NCBI GenBank assembly: GCA_019749805.1
Contig: JAIEPH010000005.1
Span: 1-64,000, forward strand
Origin: Mycobacteriaceae bacterium
Lineage (GTDB): Bacteria; Actinomycetota; Actinomycetes; Mycobacteriales; Mycobacteriaceae
Reading direction: 5' to 3'
DNA length: 64,000 bases
Below, piece by piece: positions 36,067-44,709 of this stretch (positions within the stretch are counted from its first letter, which is position 1; every line of letters begins with the position of its first letter). The notes under the pieces are model-generated. The model was not told the origin of the DNA. It worked only from the letters and a program-made list of their open reading frames with translations, and searched no databases. The translations under genes and the position numbers were made by a program.

Positions 36067-36840
36067 TCACACCAGCTCGATGGCCTCGGCGATGGACGGC
36101 AAGATGCGGCTCGGGCGGAACGGGTACCGCTCGATGTCCTCGACGGACGTCGAGCCCGTCAGCACCAGGATGGTTTCCAGCCCGGCCTCAATACCGGCGA
36201 CGACATCGGTATCCATCCGGTCGCCGACCATCACGGTGTTCTCCGAGTGCGCCTCGATCCGGTTGAGCGCGCTGCGGAACATCATCGGGTTGGGCTTACC
36301 CACGAAGTACGGTTCACGGCCGGTGGCCTTGGTGATCATCGCCGCCACCGAGCCTGTCGCTGGCAGCGGACCCTCGGCCGACGGCCCGGTCACGTCAGGA
36401 TTGGTCGCGATGAAGCGGGCGCCGCCGAGAATCAGGCGGACGGCCTTGGTGATCGCCTCGAAGGAATACGTCCGGGTCTCGCCCAGCACGACGAAGTCGG
36501 GGTCCACGTCGGTGAGTGTGTAGCCCACGGCGTGCAGCGCCGTGGTCAGGCCGGCCTCGCCAATCGTGTAAGCCGACCCGCCGGGCAGCTGGTCGGCCAG
36601 GAACGCGGCGGTGGCGAGCGCGGACGTCCAGATCGATGCCTCGGGCACAGTCAGGCCGGAACGCAGGAGACGGGCGGACAGATCCCGGGGCGTGAAGATC
36701 GAGTTGTTGGTCAGGACCAGGAACGGACGCTGCTTGTCGACCAGCCGTTGCAGGAACTCGGCTGCGCCGGGCAGCGCATGTTCCTCGCGGACGAGCACGC
36801 CGTCCATATCGGTGAGCCAACATTGCGGTTCTGAGCGCAC
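36067..36840 (-). CDS. HAD-superfamily phosphatase, NagD-like (class IIA)
   Basis: A 257-residue HAD hydrolase. Motif I is LTDMDGVLVREE near residues 9-20 with both Asp residues, motif II FLVLTNNSIF near 41, the Lys of VGKPNPMMF near 181 and motif IV VMVGDRMDTDVVAG near 203. The C2-type cap between motifs II and III marks the NagD/phosphoglycolate group. It removes phosphate from an unidentified small metabolite. It could be cotranscribed with the ureohydrolase-like gene 40 bp downstream. Confidence 0.85.
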   Translation of the reverse strand: MRSEPQCWLTDMDGVLVREEHALPGAAEFLQRLVDKQRPFLVLTNNSIFTPRDLSARLLRSGLTVPEASIWTSALATAAFLADQLPGGSAYTIGEAGLTTALHAVGYTLTDVDPDFVVLGETRTYSFEAITKAVRLILGGARFIATNPDVTGPSAEGPLPATGSVAAMITKATGREPYFVGKPNPMMFRSALNRIEAHSENTVMVGDRMDTDVVAGIEAGLETILVLTGSTSVEDIERYPFRPSRILPSIAEAIELV

Positions 36841-36884
36841 GGGTCCAGTGTGTCAGGCCGCGCGCCGCCCGTAGGGATTCCGTA

Positions 36885-37229
36885 CTAGCCCATTGGCAGG
36901 TCTGGCATCGGCGCGTTGCACCGGTCCCGGAAATCCGCCGCGGCCTGCCGCACGACGCGCAGCTCGTTGCTCACCTGAGGGTTCGCGTCGAAGTACGCCT
37001 GGATGTCGGCGGTCATCTGATCGCGGGGCTTGCCTTTGAGACTGGTGAAGAACGCATTCACGTCCGGATGCGTGAACAGGTAAGACGACGTCCCCGCGGA
37101 TACGCCCGCCATCACACCGGCAAGGTCGGCGGCGGTGCAGTTGGGCGGATCGGCGGCGGCTGTCGCCGCGCTGCCGAAGAGCATTGCACCAGCCATCATG
37201 CCGGCGCCAAGAACGCTGCGAGAGAACAT
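36885..37229 (-). CDS. Secreted hemophore-related protein
   Basis: A 114-residue protein with a signal peptide MFSRSVLGAGMMAGAMLFG, cleaved near AAA|DPP at residue 27. The mature helical domain has two cysteines (PNCTAADL and DRCNAP) and the hemophore-like YLFTHPDVNAFFTSLKG and AYFDANPQV segments. It belongs to the same small-secreted family as the gene at 22714. Heme or iron function is inferred. It follows the Gly/Pro-rich secreted gene by 47 bp, and an IdeR-like site lies further upstream. Confidence 0.7.
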   Translation of the reverse strand: MFSRSVLGAGMMAGAMLFGSAATAAADPPNCTAADLAGVMAGVSAGTSSYLFTHPDVNAFFTSLKGKPRDQMTADIQAYFDANPQVSNELRVVRQAAADFRDRCNAPMPDLPMG

Positions 37230-37276
37230 ATGAAGCTCCTTACTCGAATGGACAATCGGATCTGGGTGCTGCTCGA

Positions 37277-37588
37277 TCAGCGTGGGCCGCCTGGGCGCCC
37301 CCCACCGCCACCGCCTCCGGGACCTCCGGGGCGGTTTGGACGTCCGGGATCCCAGATGATGTCGACACCCCAGTCATCGCTGCAATACCAGGGATCGGCG
37401 CAGTAGCCCGGATAAGCCGGACCCGCTTGGGGGGCAGTCGGGCCCCCGCCGCGCACCGTGCCCTGAGCGCACACGGTGGCGCCGCCGGCGTTTGTGCAAT
37501 CCGCCAAGACCTCGGGTGCCCCAGCGAGGGCGATGGGTACTGACGCAAAAGCCAGCCCCAAGATCAGATACCGCACAGATATTTTCAC
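37277..37588 (-). CDS. Small secreted Gly/Pro-rich protein
   Basis: A 103-residue exported protein of unknown function. GTG 37588 is preceded by AAGGGGGAG and starts the signal peptide MKISVRYLILGLAFASVPIA; cleavage is likely before ADCTN. The mature part has two Cys pairs (DCTNAGGATVCAQG and YCADPWYC) and a glycine/proline-rich tail. Similar small secreted proteins are frequent in mycobacteria. The longer frame, six codons upstream, lacks a ribosome-binding site. Confidence 0.65.
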   Translation of the reverse strand: MKISVRYLILGLAFASVPIALAGAPEVLADCTNAGGATVCAQGTVRGGGPTAPQAGPAYPGYCADPWYCSDDWGVDIIWDPGRPNRPGGPGGGGGGGRPGGPR

Positions 37589-37890
37589 GGCTCCCCCTTT
37601 CGACAAGTGAAAGGACCCGTCTGCCCGCAGAATACGGTCAAGTTCGCGATAGACGACAGTATTCGCAATAATGTCCCCGCGACGAGGGCGGAACGCGGGA
37701 ATTCGCGTTGGCTAACCTTCGCAGTCCGAACGGCAAAGCGACTGAGCCCAGCTAACTTTCAGCACTTCCGTACCAATATGCACGGCCGCGCAATTGCCGA
37801 GCGTCAAGCCCACTGACTCCGCGAAAAGTCATGCGGCCCAATTGCCCAGTGCTAATGTCCGACCTATCTGGTTCGAGAAATGGGGCGGAA
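37589..37890. promoter_or_regulatory. Divergent intergenic region with IdeR-like site
   Basis: About 300 bp without a convincing gene. TTCGCGTTGGCTAACCTTC (37702-37720) matches 13 of 19 IdeR consensus positions, with a near-perfect right half GGCTAACCT. It lies 114 bp before the minus-strand secreted-protein gene and could serve that gene and the hemophore-related gene after it. GCTAATGTC near 37850 could be the -10 region of the DyP operon. The short frames here have no codon or motif support. Confidence 0.35.
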
Positions 37891-38451
37891 ATGTCATCAT
37901 CAGACACCGTGTGGTCGAAGCCCGCCGCAATGGCCATCCCCAAAGAGGGTTACTTCGAACTCGAGCGGGGCCGCTACGGTCCGGTCTTTCCCAGGACGCC
38001 TGCCTGCTACGGCTTCTCAATCATTGCGAAGGTGAAAGAAGGCCGCGAGGACGCGATCCGGGAACACGGTAAGACCATCCAAGCAGCCATCACCGAAACG
38101 CCGGAGTTCCTCGCTCCACTGCGACTGCACTACCTTCGCTGGGTCCTGTTTGATATCGGCGACGGCCTGACCTTCCAGTACCAGGGGATCTTCGACACCG
38201 ACTTCGACAAGTACACCGAGGACGCCGTGCGGCTGTTCGGCCAGAGCGGGATCAACACGGTGTTCACCAACCTCGAGGGGTTCCCCGAGGATTGGAAGGA
38301 GAACCCGGACTCGTTCGTGAAGTTCGTCCGCGAGCATCACTACCCGAGCTTCCTGGAGTACGGCGAGTACCCCTACGTCTCAGCCGACGAGATCAAGAAG
38401 GCGCTGCGCCTGAAGTCCGCCTTCTCGGACATGCTCGACCAGATGCAATAG
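37891..38451 (+). CDS. Conserved protein of unknown function, first gene of DyP operon
   Basis: A 186-residue soluble protein without a signal peptide. The start ATG 37891 is preceded by GGGGCGG; the frame opens 60 bases earlier without a site. I do not recognise a named family. The composition is rich in aromatic and acidic residues, with a central segment LHYLRWVLFDIGDGLTFQY that looks like paired beta strands of a ferredoxin-like (dimeric alpha-beta barrel) fold, the fold also used by DyP peroxidases. It ends 15 bp before the peroxidase gene and is probably its partner. Confidence 0.7.
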   Translation: MSSSDTVWSKPAAMAIPKEGYFELERGRYGPVFPRTPACYGFSIIAKVKEGREDAIREHGKTIQAAITETPEFLAPLRLHYLRWVLFDIGDGLTFQYQGIFDTDFDKYTEDAVRLFGQSGINTVFTNLEGFPEDWKENPDSFVKFVREHHYPSFLEYGEYPYVSADEIKKALRLKSAFSDMLDQMQ

Positions 38452-38466
38452 CCGTCGGGCGCCGAA

Positions 38467-39798
38467 ATGCTCGAACTCGACGACATTCAGCACATCCTGC
38501 TGACGCGAACGCCGGCAATCACCGGGCGCTATGAATTCCTGACGTTCGACACTGCGGCCGGTGGCCGGGCCTGGCTGTCGGAACTGCTCGGCCTCGTGCA
38601 GTCCGCGGCCGACGCCACCGAAACCATGGACGAAAGCCGGCGGTGGATCACGTTGGCGTTCACGTGGACCGGCCTGCGCGCGCTCGGTGTGCCCGAGGAG
38701 TCGCTGGCCACCTTTCCCGATGAGTTCCGCGAAGGGATGGCGTCTCGCGCCGACATTCTCGGAGACACCGGACCAAATCACCCTGACAACTGGGTGGGCG
38801 GCCTCGCTGGCGACGATGTGCACGCCATCGCGATCCTGTTCGCCCGCGACGACGAGCAGTCCCGGATATCCATCGACAACCACGACAACCTGCTCGCCCG
38901 CACAGAAGGCGTCCGCAGCCTGTCGTTCCTCGACTTGAACGCAACTCCTCCGTTCAACTACGCCCACGACCATTTCGGATTCCGCGACAGGCTGTCGCAA
39001 CCCGTCATGGAGGGCTCGGGCGAGGAACCCACGCCGGGTTCGGGCGCACCGCTGAAACCGGGCGAATTCATCCTGGGGTATCCGGACGAGGATGGGCCTG
39101 TCGCGAACCTGCCACAGCCCGACACACTCTCTCGCAATGGCAGCTTCATGGCGTACCGGCGCCTTCAGGAACACGTGGCCGAGTTCCGCGACTACCTGCG
39201 GGAGAACTCCGAGACGCCGGAGGGCGAGGAGTTGCTCGCGGCCAAGTTCATGGGTCGCTGGCGCAGCGGCGCCCCGCTGGTGCTGGCACCCGACAAGGAC
39301 GACCCCGAGCTGGGCGCAGACCCGATGCGTAACAACGACTACAACTACAAGAAGATGGACCCCTTCGGCTATGCGTGCCCGTTGGGTTCCCATGCGCGAC
39401 GACTCAATCCTCGTGACACCGCACACAATATGAACCGTCGCAGGATGATCCGGCGCGGGGCCACCTACGGACCCGCACTCCCCGACGGCGCGCCCGACGA
39501 CGGCGTCGACCGCGGCATCGCCGCATTCATCATCTGCGCAGACCTCGTTCGCCAGTTCGAGTTCGCGCAGAACGTCTGGATCAACGACAAGGCGTTCCAT
39601 GAGCTCGGCAACGAACACGACCCCATCTGCGGCACCCAGGACGGTACGCTCGATTTCACCGTTCCCAAGCGGCCAATCCGCAAGGTGCACAAAGGTATAC
39701 CGGCGTTCACCACGTTGACGGGTGGTGCTTACTTCTTCCTTCCCGGCATCAACGCCCTGCGCTACCTGACCACATTGGGCAGGGAGGACATGTCATGA
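38467..39798 (+). CDS. DyP-type heme peroxidase
   Basis: A 443-residue dye-decolorising peroxidase, long for the bacterial groups and closer to the extended D-type. The proximal heme His is in CPLGSHARRLNPRD near residue 309. The distal motif, normally GxxDG, reads GFRDRLSQP near 169, keeping the Asp but with Arg after it. The C-terminal GGAYFFLPG matches the family end. No Tat or Sec signal and no encapsulin-targeting tail are visible, so it should act in the cytosol. Its stop overlaps the next ATG by 4 bp. Confidence 0.85.
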   Translation: MLELDDIQHILLTRTPAITGRYEFLTFDTAAGGRAWLSELLGLVQSAADATETMDESRRWITLAFTWTGLRALGVPEESLATFPDEFREGMASRADILGDTGPNHPDNWVGGLAGDDVHAIAILFARDDEQSRISIDNHDNLLARTEGVRSLSFLDLNATPPFNYAHDHFGFRDRLSQPVMEGSGEEPTPGSGAPLKPGEFILGYPDEDGPVANLPQPDTLSRNGSFMAYRRLQEHVAEFRDYLRENSETPEGEELLAAKFMGRWRSGAPLVLAPDKDDPELGADPMRNNDYNYKKMDPFGYACPLGSHARRLNPRDTAHNMNRRRMIRRGATYGPALPDGAPDDGVDRGIAAFIICADLVRQFEFAQNVWINDKAFHELGNEHDPICGTQDGTLDFTVPKRPIRKVHKGIPAFTTLTGGAYFFLPGINALRYLTTLGREDMS

Positions 39799-40799
39799 CC
39801 GCAGCCCGCACCTACAACCAAACTCACGTCGCGCGGAAACAGAACGGTCGCCGACGGATCGGCATCTACTGGACGTGGAGCTATCCGTGGGAAGCTCAAC
39901 GCGATCCTGGCGAGATGTACAACCGCTTCTCGACCATGACCGAGGTCCGAAACGCGTTGTGGCCCAGCTACGAAACCACCGAGTACGAGAAATCCCACTT
40001 CCTGCAGGGCATCGCCGGAACGCTGGAACTCTTCCACCGTTCGACGCTGGCCTTCCAGGAACTCGCGGGTGAGGCAACCGGCCACCCGGTCGCCGTGTTC
40101 CAACGCATCGACCAGGCCGGCTACCAGCTGCCGATCGATGAGCGGGTTCTCGCCGACACCGATACCTTGATGGTCTTCGGACTCGACCACATCCTCTCCG
40201 AGCAAGAGGCGGCACCGGAGGAGATCGCGGCCATCAAGGAGTGGTTGAAACGCGAGGGCACCTGTCTGCTGCTTGCGCCGCACCACGATGTGGGCTTCAC
40301 CGACGACTTCACGCAACGGCAAATGGAGTTCCAACACCACGGCGATCCATTGGTGCCCCGCCAACAGCGGTTCGGTCAGTACACGAGGTCACTCATGAGA
40401 GCCCTCGATGTGCCTGTTCACAACACGTGGGGGCTGCGCCCCGCGGTCGTGGAGGGCACCAAGGAGATCGCCCCCCTGACGGGGTTCCGTGATCTGGATG
40501 CTGCCCAGTTGCTCGACAACGTAACGACCTTCAACTTCCACCCGCATCTCCCCCACTACGAATTGACCGCACCCGAGAGCGACTCCCTGCGCGTGCTCGG
40601 ACGCCAGCGCGTGGACCCGAACCGCCCGCATCCGTTCACCGCTGCGGGCAATACCGAGTTCAACGCGCTCATCTGGATGCCCCCGGATGGCGAGCGGGCC
40701 GGCGATATCGTGCTCATCGACTCCACGCACTTCACCACCCTGTTCGGCGGCACCGACAGCCTGCGCAATCTCTGGCACAACCTGGCCACCATGAAATAG
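39795..40799 (+). CDS. Conserved protein of unknown function, third gene of DyP operon
   Basis: A 334-residue soluble protein coupled to the peroxidase gene by a 4-bp overlap. I do not recognise its family. The central part, DTDTLMVFGLDHILSEQE followed by AAIKEWLKREGTCLLLAPHHD (near residues 122-165), resembles the alternating strand-helix pattern of class I glutamine-amidotransferase-like domains, though no catalytic Cys is visible. Several His-rich stretches (FQHHGD, FHPHLPHY) could bind metal. It probably supports the DyP reaction or its substrate. Confidence 0.7.
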   Translation: MTAARTYNQTHVARKQNGRRRIGIYWTWSYPWEAQRDPGEMYNRFSTMTEVRNALWPSYETTEYEKSHFLQGIAGTLELFHRSTLAFQELAGEATGHPVAVFQRIDQAGYQLPIDERVLADTDTLMVFGLDHILSEQEAAPEEIAAIKEWLKREGTCLLLAPHHDVGFTDDFTQRQMEFQHHGDPLVPRQQRFGQYTRSLMRALDVPVHNTWGLRPAVVEGTKEIAPLTGFRDLDAAQLLDNVTTFNFHPHLPHYELTAPESDSLRVLGRQRVDPNRPHPFTAAGNTEFNALIWMPPDGERAGDIVLIDSTHFTTLFGGTDSLRNLWHNLATMK

Positions 40800-40826
40800 C
40801 ACCCGCCTCAGGTACTGCATCACGCA

Positions 40827-41612
40827 CTATCTCGGTTGGTTGGGTACTCCGGGGAACAACTGCACATCCGGGCCGGAGGTCACGTAACCCATCTGTTTGG
40901 TGATCAGATGCGGCGCGAAAACGGCGCCGTAGAGGACGTTTCCAACAACGATGACGGTGAGGACGGAAAAGATCGCCGACTGCACACGCGTCTTGGACAA
41001 CTTGTCCGACCACATCTCGACGACGTTGCGGCCCTGTGAATCGACGCGGCCGAGCAGGTACGTGAAGACCATCATCTGGATGCCCATCGCGATGGCGTCG
41101 TAGATCGGGTACTGATGCAGCGTGCCCTCGAACAGGCCGAGACCCGGAATCACATAGGCGTAGTAGAAGACTCCCAGGCGCGCGCCGAGGCCCGCGTTGA
41201 AGATCAGGGCCCAGCAGAAACCGACGACGAGGCCGACGATCAACAGGGTTTGCGGCTGCCGCCAGTTGAATCGTGCGGACAGCCGCCGTCCGATGGCCGC
41301 GCCCGTGACCGCGGGAATGCAGAAATAGCCGATGTACCCCAACGGCACCGCCGAGGGCAGCCCGCCCCACGTCATGTTCAGCGGCCACCACGACGGCATG
41401 CGTGGCAGTGCCGGCGGGAACTGGGCGTACATTGCCCAGTCATAGGGCGCCTCGATCCACGAGAACGAGATCGCCGAAATGCACAGCAGAAGCAGCGGGT
41501 GTAACCGGCCGCGCCGGACACTCAAATAGATGCCGACGATCACGAACAGGATGCCGCTGCCCCAGCCGAAGGCGTTGGACGCGATCAGCAGCGGCGTCAT
41601 CTCGGTGTTCAT
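40827..41612 (-). CDS. AveC-like (spirocyclase family) membrane protein
   Basis: A 261-residue protein with about seven hydrophobic helices. The segments SWIEAPYDWAMYAQFPPALPRMP, and later GLFEGTLHQYPIYDAIAMG, match the aromatic/Pro-rich loops of the family named after avermectin AveC, common in mycobacteria beside P450 genes. A catalytic role in ring closure is known only for streptomycete AveC; here it is inferred. Its ATG overlaps the stop of the small upstream gene by 4 bp. A second family member is at 48464-49600. Confidence 0.7.
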   Translation of the reverse strand: MNTEMTPLLIASNAFGWGSGILFVIVGIYLSVRRGRLHPLLLLCISAISFSWIEAPYDWAMYAQFPPALPRMPSWWPLNMTWGGLPSAVPLGYIGYFCIPAVTGAAIGRRLSARFNWRQPQTLLIVGLVVGFCWALIFNAGLGARLGVFYYAYVIPGLGLFEGTLHQYPIYDAIAMGIQMMVFTYLLGRVDSQGRNVVEMWSDKLSKTRVQSAIFSVLTVIVVGNVLYGAVFAPHLITKQMGYVTSGPDVQLFPGVPNQPR

Positions 41613-41755
41613 CGGTCGGCCTCGTCGACAGTCTGCCCTCCGCGCGAGCGTTCATCGTCGCGCGGGCGGCGTGCGTCGGGGTCGAAGTAGATCACCGCAC
41701 CGAATATGACGATGATCAGCCCGAACAGAGTGCCCAGCATGATGAGTTGGCCCAC
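41609..41755 (-). CDS. 48-residue single-helix membrane protein
   Basis: A short gene: GTG 41755, preceded by GAAGGGA with seven bases spacing, encodes MGQLIMLGTLFGLIIVIFGA, then VIYFDPDARRPRDDERSRGG and a polar tail of eight residues. It has one membrane helix (about residues 3-23) and a charged cytosolic tail. The stop overlaps the AveC-like ATG by 4 bp, strong support for real, coupled translation. Probably a small subunit or stabiliser of the AveC-like protein. Same promoter region as the divergent TetR. Confidence 0.75.
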   Translation of the reverse strand: MGQLIMLGTLFGLIIVIFGAVIYFDPDARRPRDDERSRGGQTVDEADR

Positions 41756-41786
41756 GAGCGCGTCCCTTCAGCGATCAACCGATCAG

Positions 41787-41804
41787 TAATAGTGCACACT
41801 ATTA
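41787..41804. promoter_or_regulatory. Operator AATAGT-N4-ACTATT, copy 1
   Basis: TAATAGTGCACACTATTA has perfect 8-bp arms around CA. It lies between the small membrane-protein gene (start 41755) and the divergent TetR gene (start 41875). The core AATAGT-N4-ACTATT recurs at 59991-60006. It is most likely the binding site of the adjacent TetR. Confidence 0.7.
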
Positions 41805-41874
41805 ACAGGGCTCAGGTCAAGGACAGCTATCGTGGAGAGCCACTAGCCGCGCAGCGCGGGGAGAGTGAGAAGCC

Positions 41875-42522
41875 GTGCCGCAGCGTGGTTCACCGGGAAG
41901 GCAGACCGTCCCGACGCCGCGCCGTCCGCGCGGAGAGGCGCGCAGGCTGCTGCTCGACGCCGCGCGCGATCTGTTCGCCCGCCAGGACTATCGCGCCACG
42001 ACGACGCGCGAGATCGCCGAAGCCGCCGGGGTCACCGAGTACTTGTTGTTCCGCCACTTCGGTTCGAAGGCCGGGTTGTTCCGCGAAGCACTCGTCCTGC
42101 CGTTCACGAACTTCGTCGACGACTTCGCCAAGACTTGGCGGGCCGTCGTCCCCGAGGAAACCGACGAGGAGGATTTGGCTCGGCTGTTCGTCGGCCACCT
42201 CTACGACGTGCTCGTCGAACACAAAGGTCTGCTGCTGACCCTTGTCACCTCAGACGGGCTCAGCGAAGAGGAGATCGAAAGCGCCGGGATCTCCGATATT
42301 CGGCAAGCGCTCACCCTGCTCGGCCAGATCAGCGGCGAAGGCATGCGCCTGCGTGGGCTGCGTTCAGGTCACCCGGATCTGCCCGCACACTCCACGGTGG
42401 CCATGATCGTCGGCATGGTGGCGTTGCGGTCGACGTTCTTCGGCAACCGTCCGCCGTCACGAGAGGCGATCGTCAACGAACTCGTTCAGTCGACGCTACA
42501 CGGATTCCTCCACCGCCCGTAA
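41875..42522 (+). CDS. TetR/AcrR family regulator
   Basis: A 215-residue regulator. An Arg-rich N-terminus precedes the helix-turn-helix: LLLDAARDLFARQDYRATTTREIAEAAGVTEYLLFRHFGSKAGLF across about residues 25-70. The C-terminal ligand-binding half has no identifiable effector motif. GTG start after GGGGAGAG. It is divergent from the small membrane protein/AveC genes with a palindrome between, and the same palindrome precedes the DapB-fold gene at 60045, so its regulon probably spans both ends of the catabolic locus. Confidence 0.87.
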   Translation: MPQRGSPGRQTVPTPRRPRGEARRLLLDAARDLFARQDYRATTTREIAEAAGVTEYLLFRHFGSKAGLFREALVLPFTNFVDDFAKTWRAVVPEETDEEDLARLFVGHLYDVLVEHKGLLLTLVTSDGLSEEEIESAGISDIRQALTLLGQISGEGMRLRGLRSGHPDLPAHSTVAMIVGMVALRSTFFGNRPPSREAIVNELVQSTLHGFLHRP

Positions 42523-42529
42523 TGCGCGC

Positions 42530-43411
42530 CTATCCCCCAGGTCCGTTGGGCCACTTGAGCAATGAGCCCGCATCGACCCGGATCTGCTGACCGGTGATAT
42601 AACGACTGTCATCGCTGGCCAGGAACACGCCCAGCTTCGCCATGTCCACGGGTTCGATGTACGGGATCGGCATGGCCTGGAAGATGGTGAACAACGGCTC
42701 GGCGTCCTCGCGAGTCGCCTGCTTGCCCTCCATGGTCAGGTCCGGTCGGAACATGCTGTACATGCCGTCGTTCTGCAGCAGATGGGTGTTGCAGTTGGTC
42801 GGATGGATGGCGTTGACGCGGATCATCTTGTCCGCCAGAGCCATCGACATCTCTTCCACATACTCGATCAACACGCGCTTGCTCCAGCCGTAGCCCCTGC
42901 CGCCGGGACCCATGTTCGGGTTGTCGGTGGTGCCGCGGATCATCCCGGCGGTGGATCCCGTGATGATCACGGAGGAACCATCGGGCAGATGCGGGACGGT
43001 GACCGCGACGGTGTTCATCACACCGAGCAGGTCGACGTCGCTGGCGTCGACAAACGACATCGCGTCGAAGGCTCTACCCATGGCCATCGGCAGGATGCCG
43101 GCGTTTGCGACGACGATGTCGATCTTGTCAAGGTCGGCGACCCCCGCATCGACAGCGTCGCGCAACTCGTGACGCTCCCGGACATCGGCGACGCGGGCGA
43201 CGATGCGGCGTCCGGTTTCCTTGACCGACCGCTCGGTCTCGGCGAGATCGTCGGGAGTCGCCAACGGATAGGGGTTGGACGGGATGTCGCGGCAGATGTC
43301 GACCGCGATGATGTCGGCGCCCTCCTTGGCCATCTCGATCGCGTGTGCTCGACCCTGCCCGCGGGCCGCACCGGTGATGAAGGCGACCTTGCCGTCGAGC
43401 CTTCCGGTCAT
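42530..43411 (-). CDS. Mycofactocin-coupled SDR family oxidoreductase
   Basis: A 293-residue short-chain dehydrogenase. The NAD-binding motif TGAARGQGRAHA is near residues 14-25, the catalytic Ser/Tyr/Lys set is near TGSTAG and GYGWSKRVL, and HPTNCNTHLL follows. The GRLDGKVAFITGAARGQGR opening and the long insertion after ADIIAVDICRDIPS are the signature of the mycofactocin-dependent subgroup, which holds NAD tightly and passes electrons to mycofactocin. No mycofactocin biosynthesis gene is in this window. Last gene of the P450 operon, 26 bp after the P450 gene. Confidence 0.88.
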   Translation of the reverse strand: MTGRLDGKVAFITGAARGQGRAHAIEMAKEGADIIAVDICRDIPSNPYPLATPDDLAETERSVKETGRRIVARVADVRERHELRDAVDAGVADLDKIDIVVANAGILPMAMGRAFDAMSFVDASDVDLLGVMNTVAVTVPHLPDGSSVIITGSTAGMIRGTTDNPNMGPGGRGYGWSKRVLIEYVEEMSMALADKMIRVNAIHPTNCNTHLLQNDGMYSMFRPDLTMEGKQATREDAEPLFTIFQAMPIPYIEPVDMAKLGVFLASDDSRYITGQQIRVDAGSLLKWPNGPGG

Positions 43412-43437
43412 GTCGTACTCCTTGAGTGCCGGCGAAG

Positions 43438-44709
43438 CTATGGGTTCGCGGTGTATTCCACGTGCAGTGCCGTCAGCCCGCGCATGATGAATGTCGGCTC
43501 ATACCCGTACTTTCGATCGTCGGCCCGCCCGTGCATCTCCTCGGAGATGCGGATGTCGGCCATCCGGTCGAGGATCCGATTGACCGCGATGCGAGCCTCT
43601 GACCGCGCCAACGGCGAGCCGGGGCAGGAATGCGGACCGCGTCCGAAAGCGATGTGCTCGCGCACGTTGGGCCGGTCGTGCCTGAACTCGTTCGGAGCTT
43701 CGAACTTGCGCGGATCGCGGTTGCTGGCGCCCGGCAGCATCATCAGGATCGTCCCGGCGGGCACGCCGTAGTTCCCGATGGTGGTCGACGTGCGAGCCAG
43801 CCGGAAGTGGCTCTTGACGGGGCTTTCCATCCGCAGGCACTCCTCGAGGAACGCGGGGATCTGCGAGCGGTCGTCGCGAAGAGACTTCTGGATGTCGGCC
43901 CGTTCGCCGAGCACCCGCATCGCCGTGCTCACGAGTTTCGTCGTCGTGTCGGTACCCGCTGCGAACAGGAACGTCGCGAGCTTGACGACCTCGTCGACCG
44001 GCGGCACCGACCCGTCCGGGTATGTCGCGGCGGCGAGTTCGGTCAGCACGTCGTGTCGAGGCTCTCGACGCCGGTCGGTGATGTACTCCGTGAACTTCTC
44101 ATCGAGCCACATCAGCGGGTTGTGCGCGACGGTCTCGCCTTGGTTGCCGTCGACCTCGCCGAGGGGCTCGGCGCCCATCATCTGCTTGAACTCCTGATGA
44201 TCTTCCGCCGGGACGCCTAGTAGATCGGCGATCACCATCAGCGCCAACGGTTTCGCGAAGTCCTCCATGAACTCGCACGAGCCGCGGTCGATGATCTTCT
44301 CGAGCTGCTGGTCGACCAGACGCCACATGAACTCTTCGTTCTCGCTGAGCCGCTTCGGCGTGATCAGCCTGCTCAGTAGTCCACGCGTCTTCTGATGTTC
44401 GGCGGCATCCATGGTGACCACGTGCTCCGCCATCGGAATCGCGGCGCGGTGTTCTTCGATGAGGGCGCTGATGTCGTCGCCTGCCGGGGTGAACGGCAAC
44501 GGCGGAAACGGACCTGCCACCGCGACACACGACGACATCGCGGGATCTTTGTAGGCGGCGAGCGCTTCTTGGTGCCCCGTCACCGCCACCACGCCGTAGG
44601 GTGTCGCCCGCTGCACAGGACATTTCGAGCGCAGCTGGTCGTAGTACGTGTACGGGTCGGGGATCAGCGACATGTCGGTGAAGTAGTCGATCGATTCGAG
44701 GTCGCTCAT
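43438..44709 (-). CDS. Cytochrome P450
   Basis: A 423-residue soluble bacterial P450. The heme-ligand Cys is in FGRGPHSCPGSPLAR near residue 372; the I-helix oxygen-activation motif is FAAGTDTTTK near 250, with Asp rather than Glu before the Thr; the K-helix ExxR is EECLRME near 296. It hydroxylates an unknown substrate using a ferredoxin and reductase that are not in this window. Its ATG overlaps the preceding P450 stop by 4 bp, so the two monooxygenases are made together. Confidence 0.93.
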   Translation of the reverse strand: MSDLESIDYFTDMSLIPDPYTYYDQLRSKCPVQRATPYGVVAVTGHQEALAAYKDPAMSSCVAVAGPFPPLPFTPAGDDISALIEEHRAAIPMAEHVVTMDAAEHQKTRGLLSRLITPKRLSENEEFMWRLVDQQLEKIIDRGSCEFMEDFAKPLALMVIADLLGVPAEDHQEFKQMMGAEPLGEVDGNQGETVAHNPLMWLDEKFTEYITDRRREPRHDVLTELAAATYPDGSVPPVDEVVKLATFLFAAGTDTTTKLVSTAMRVLGERADIQKSLRDDRSQIPAFLEECLRMESPVKSHFRLARTSTTIGNYGVPAGTILMMLPGASNRDPRKFEAPNEFRHDRPNVREHIAFGRGPHSCPGSPLARSEARIAVNRILDRMADIRISEEMHGRADDRKYGYEPTFIMRGLTALHVEYTANP

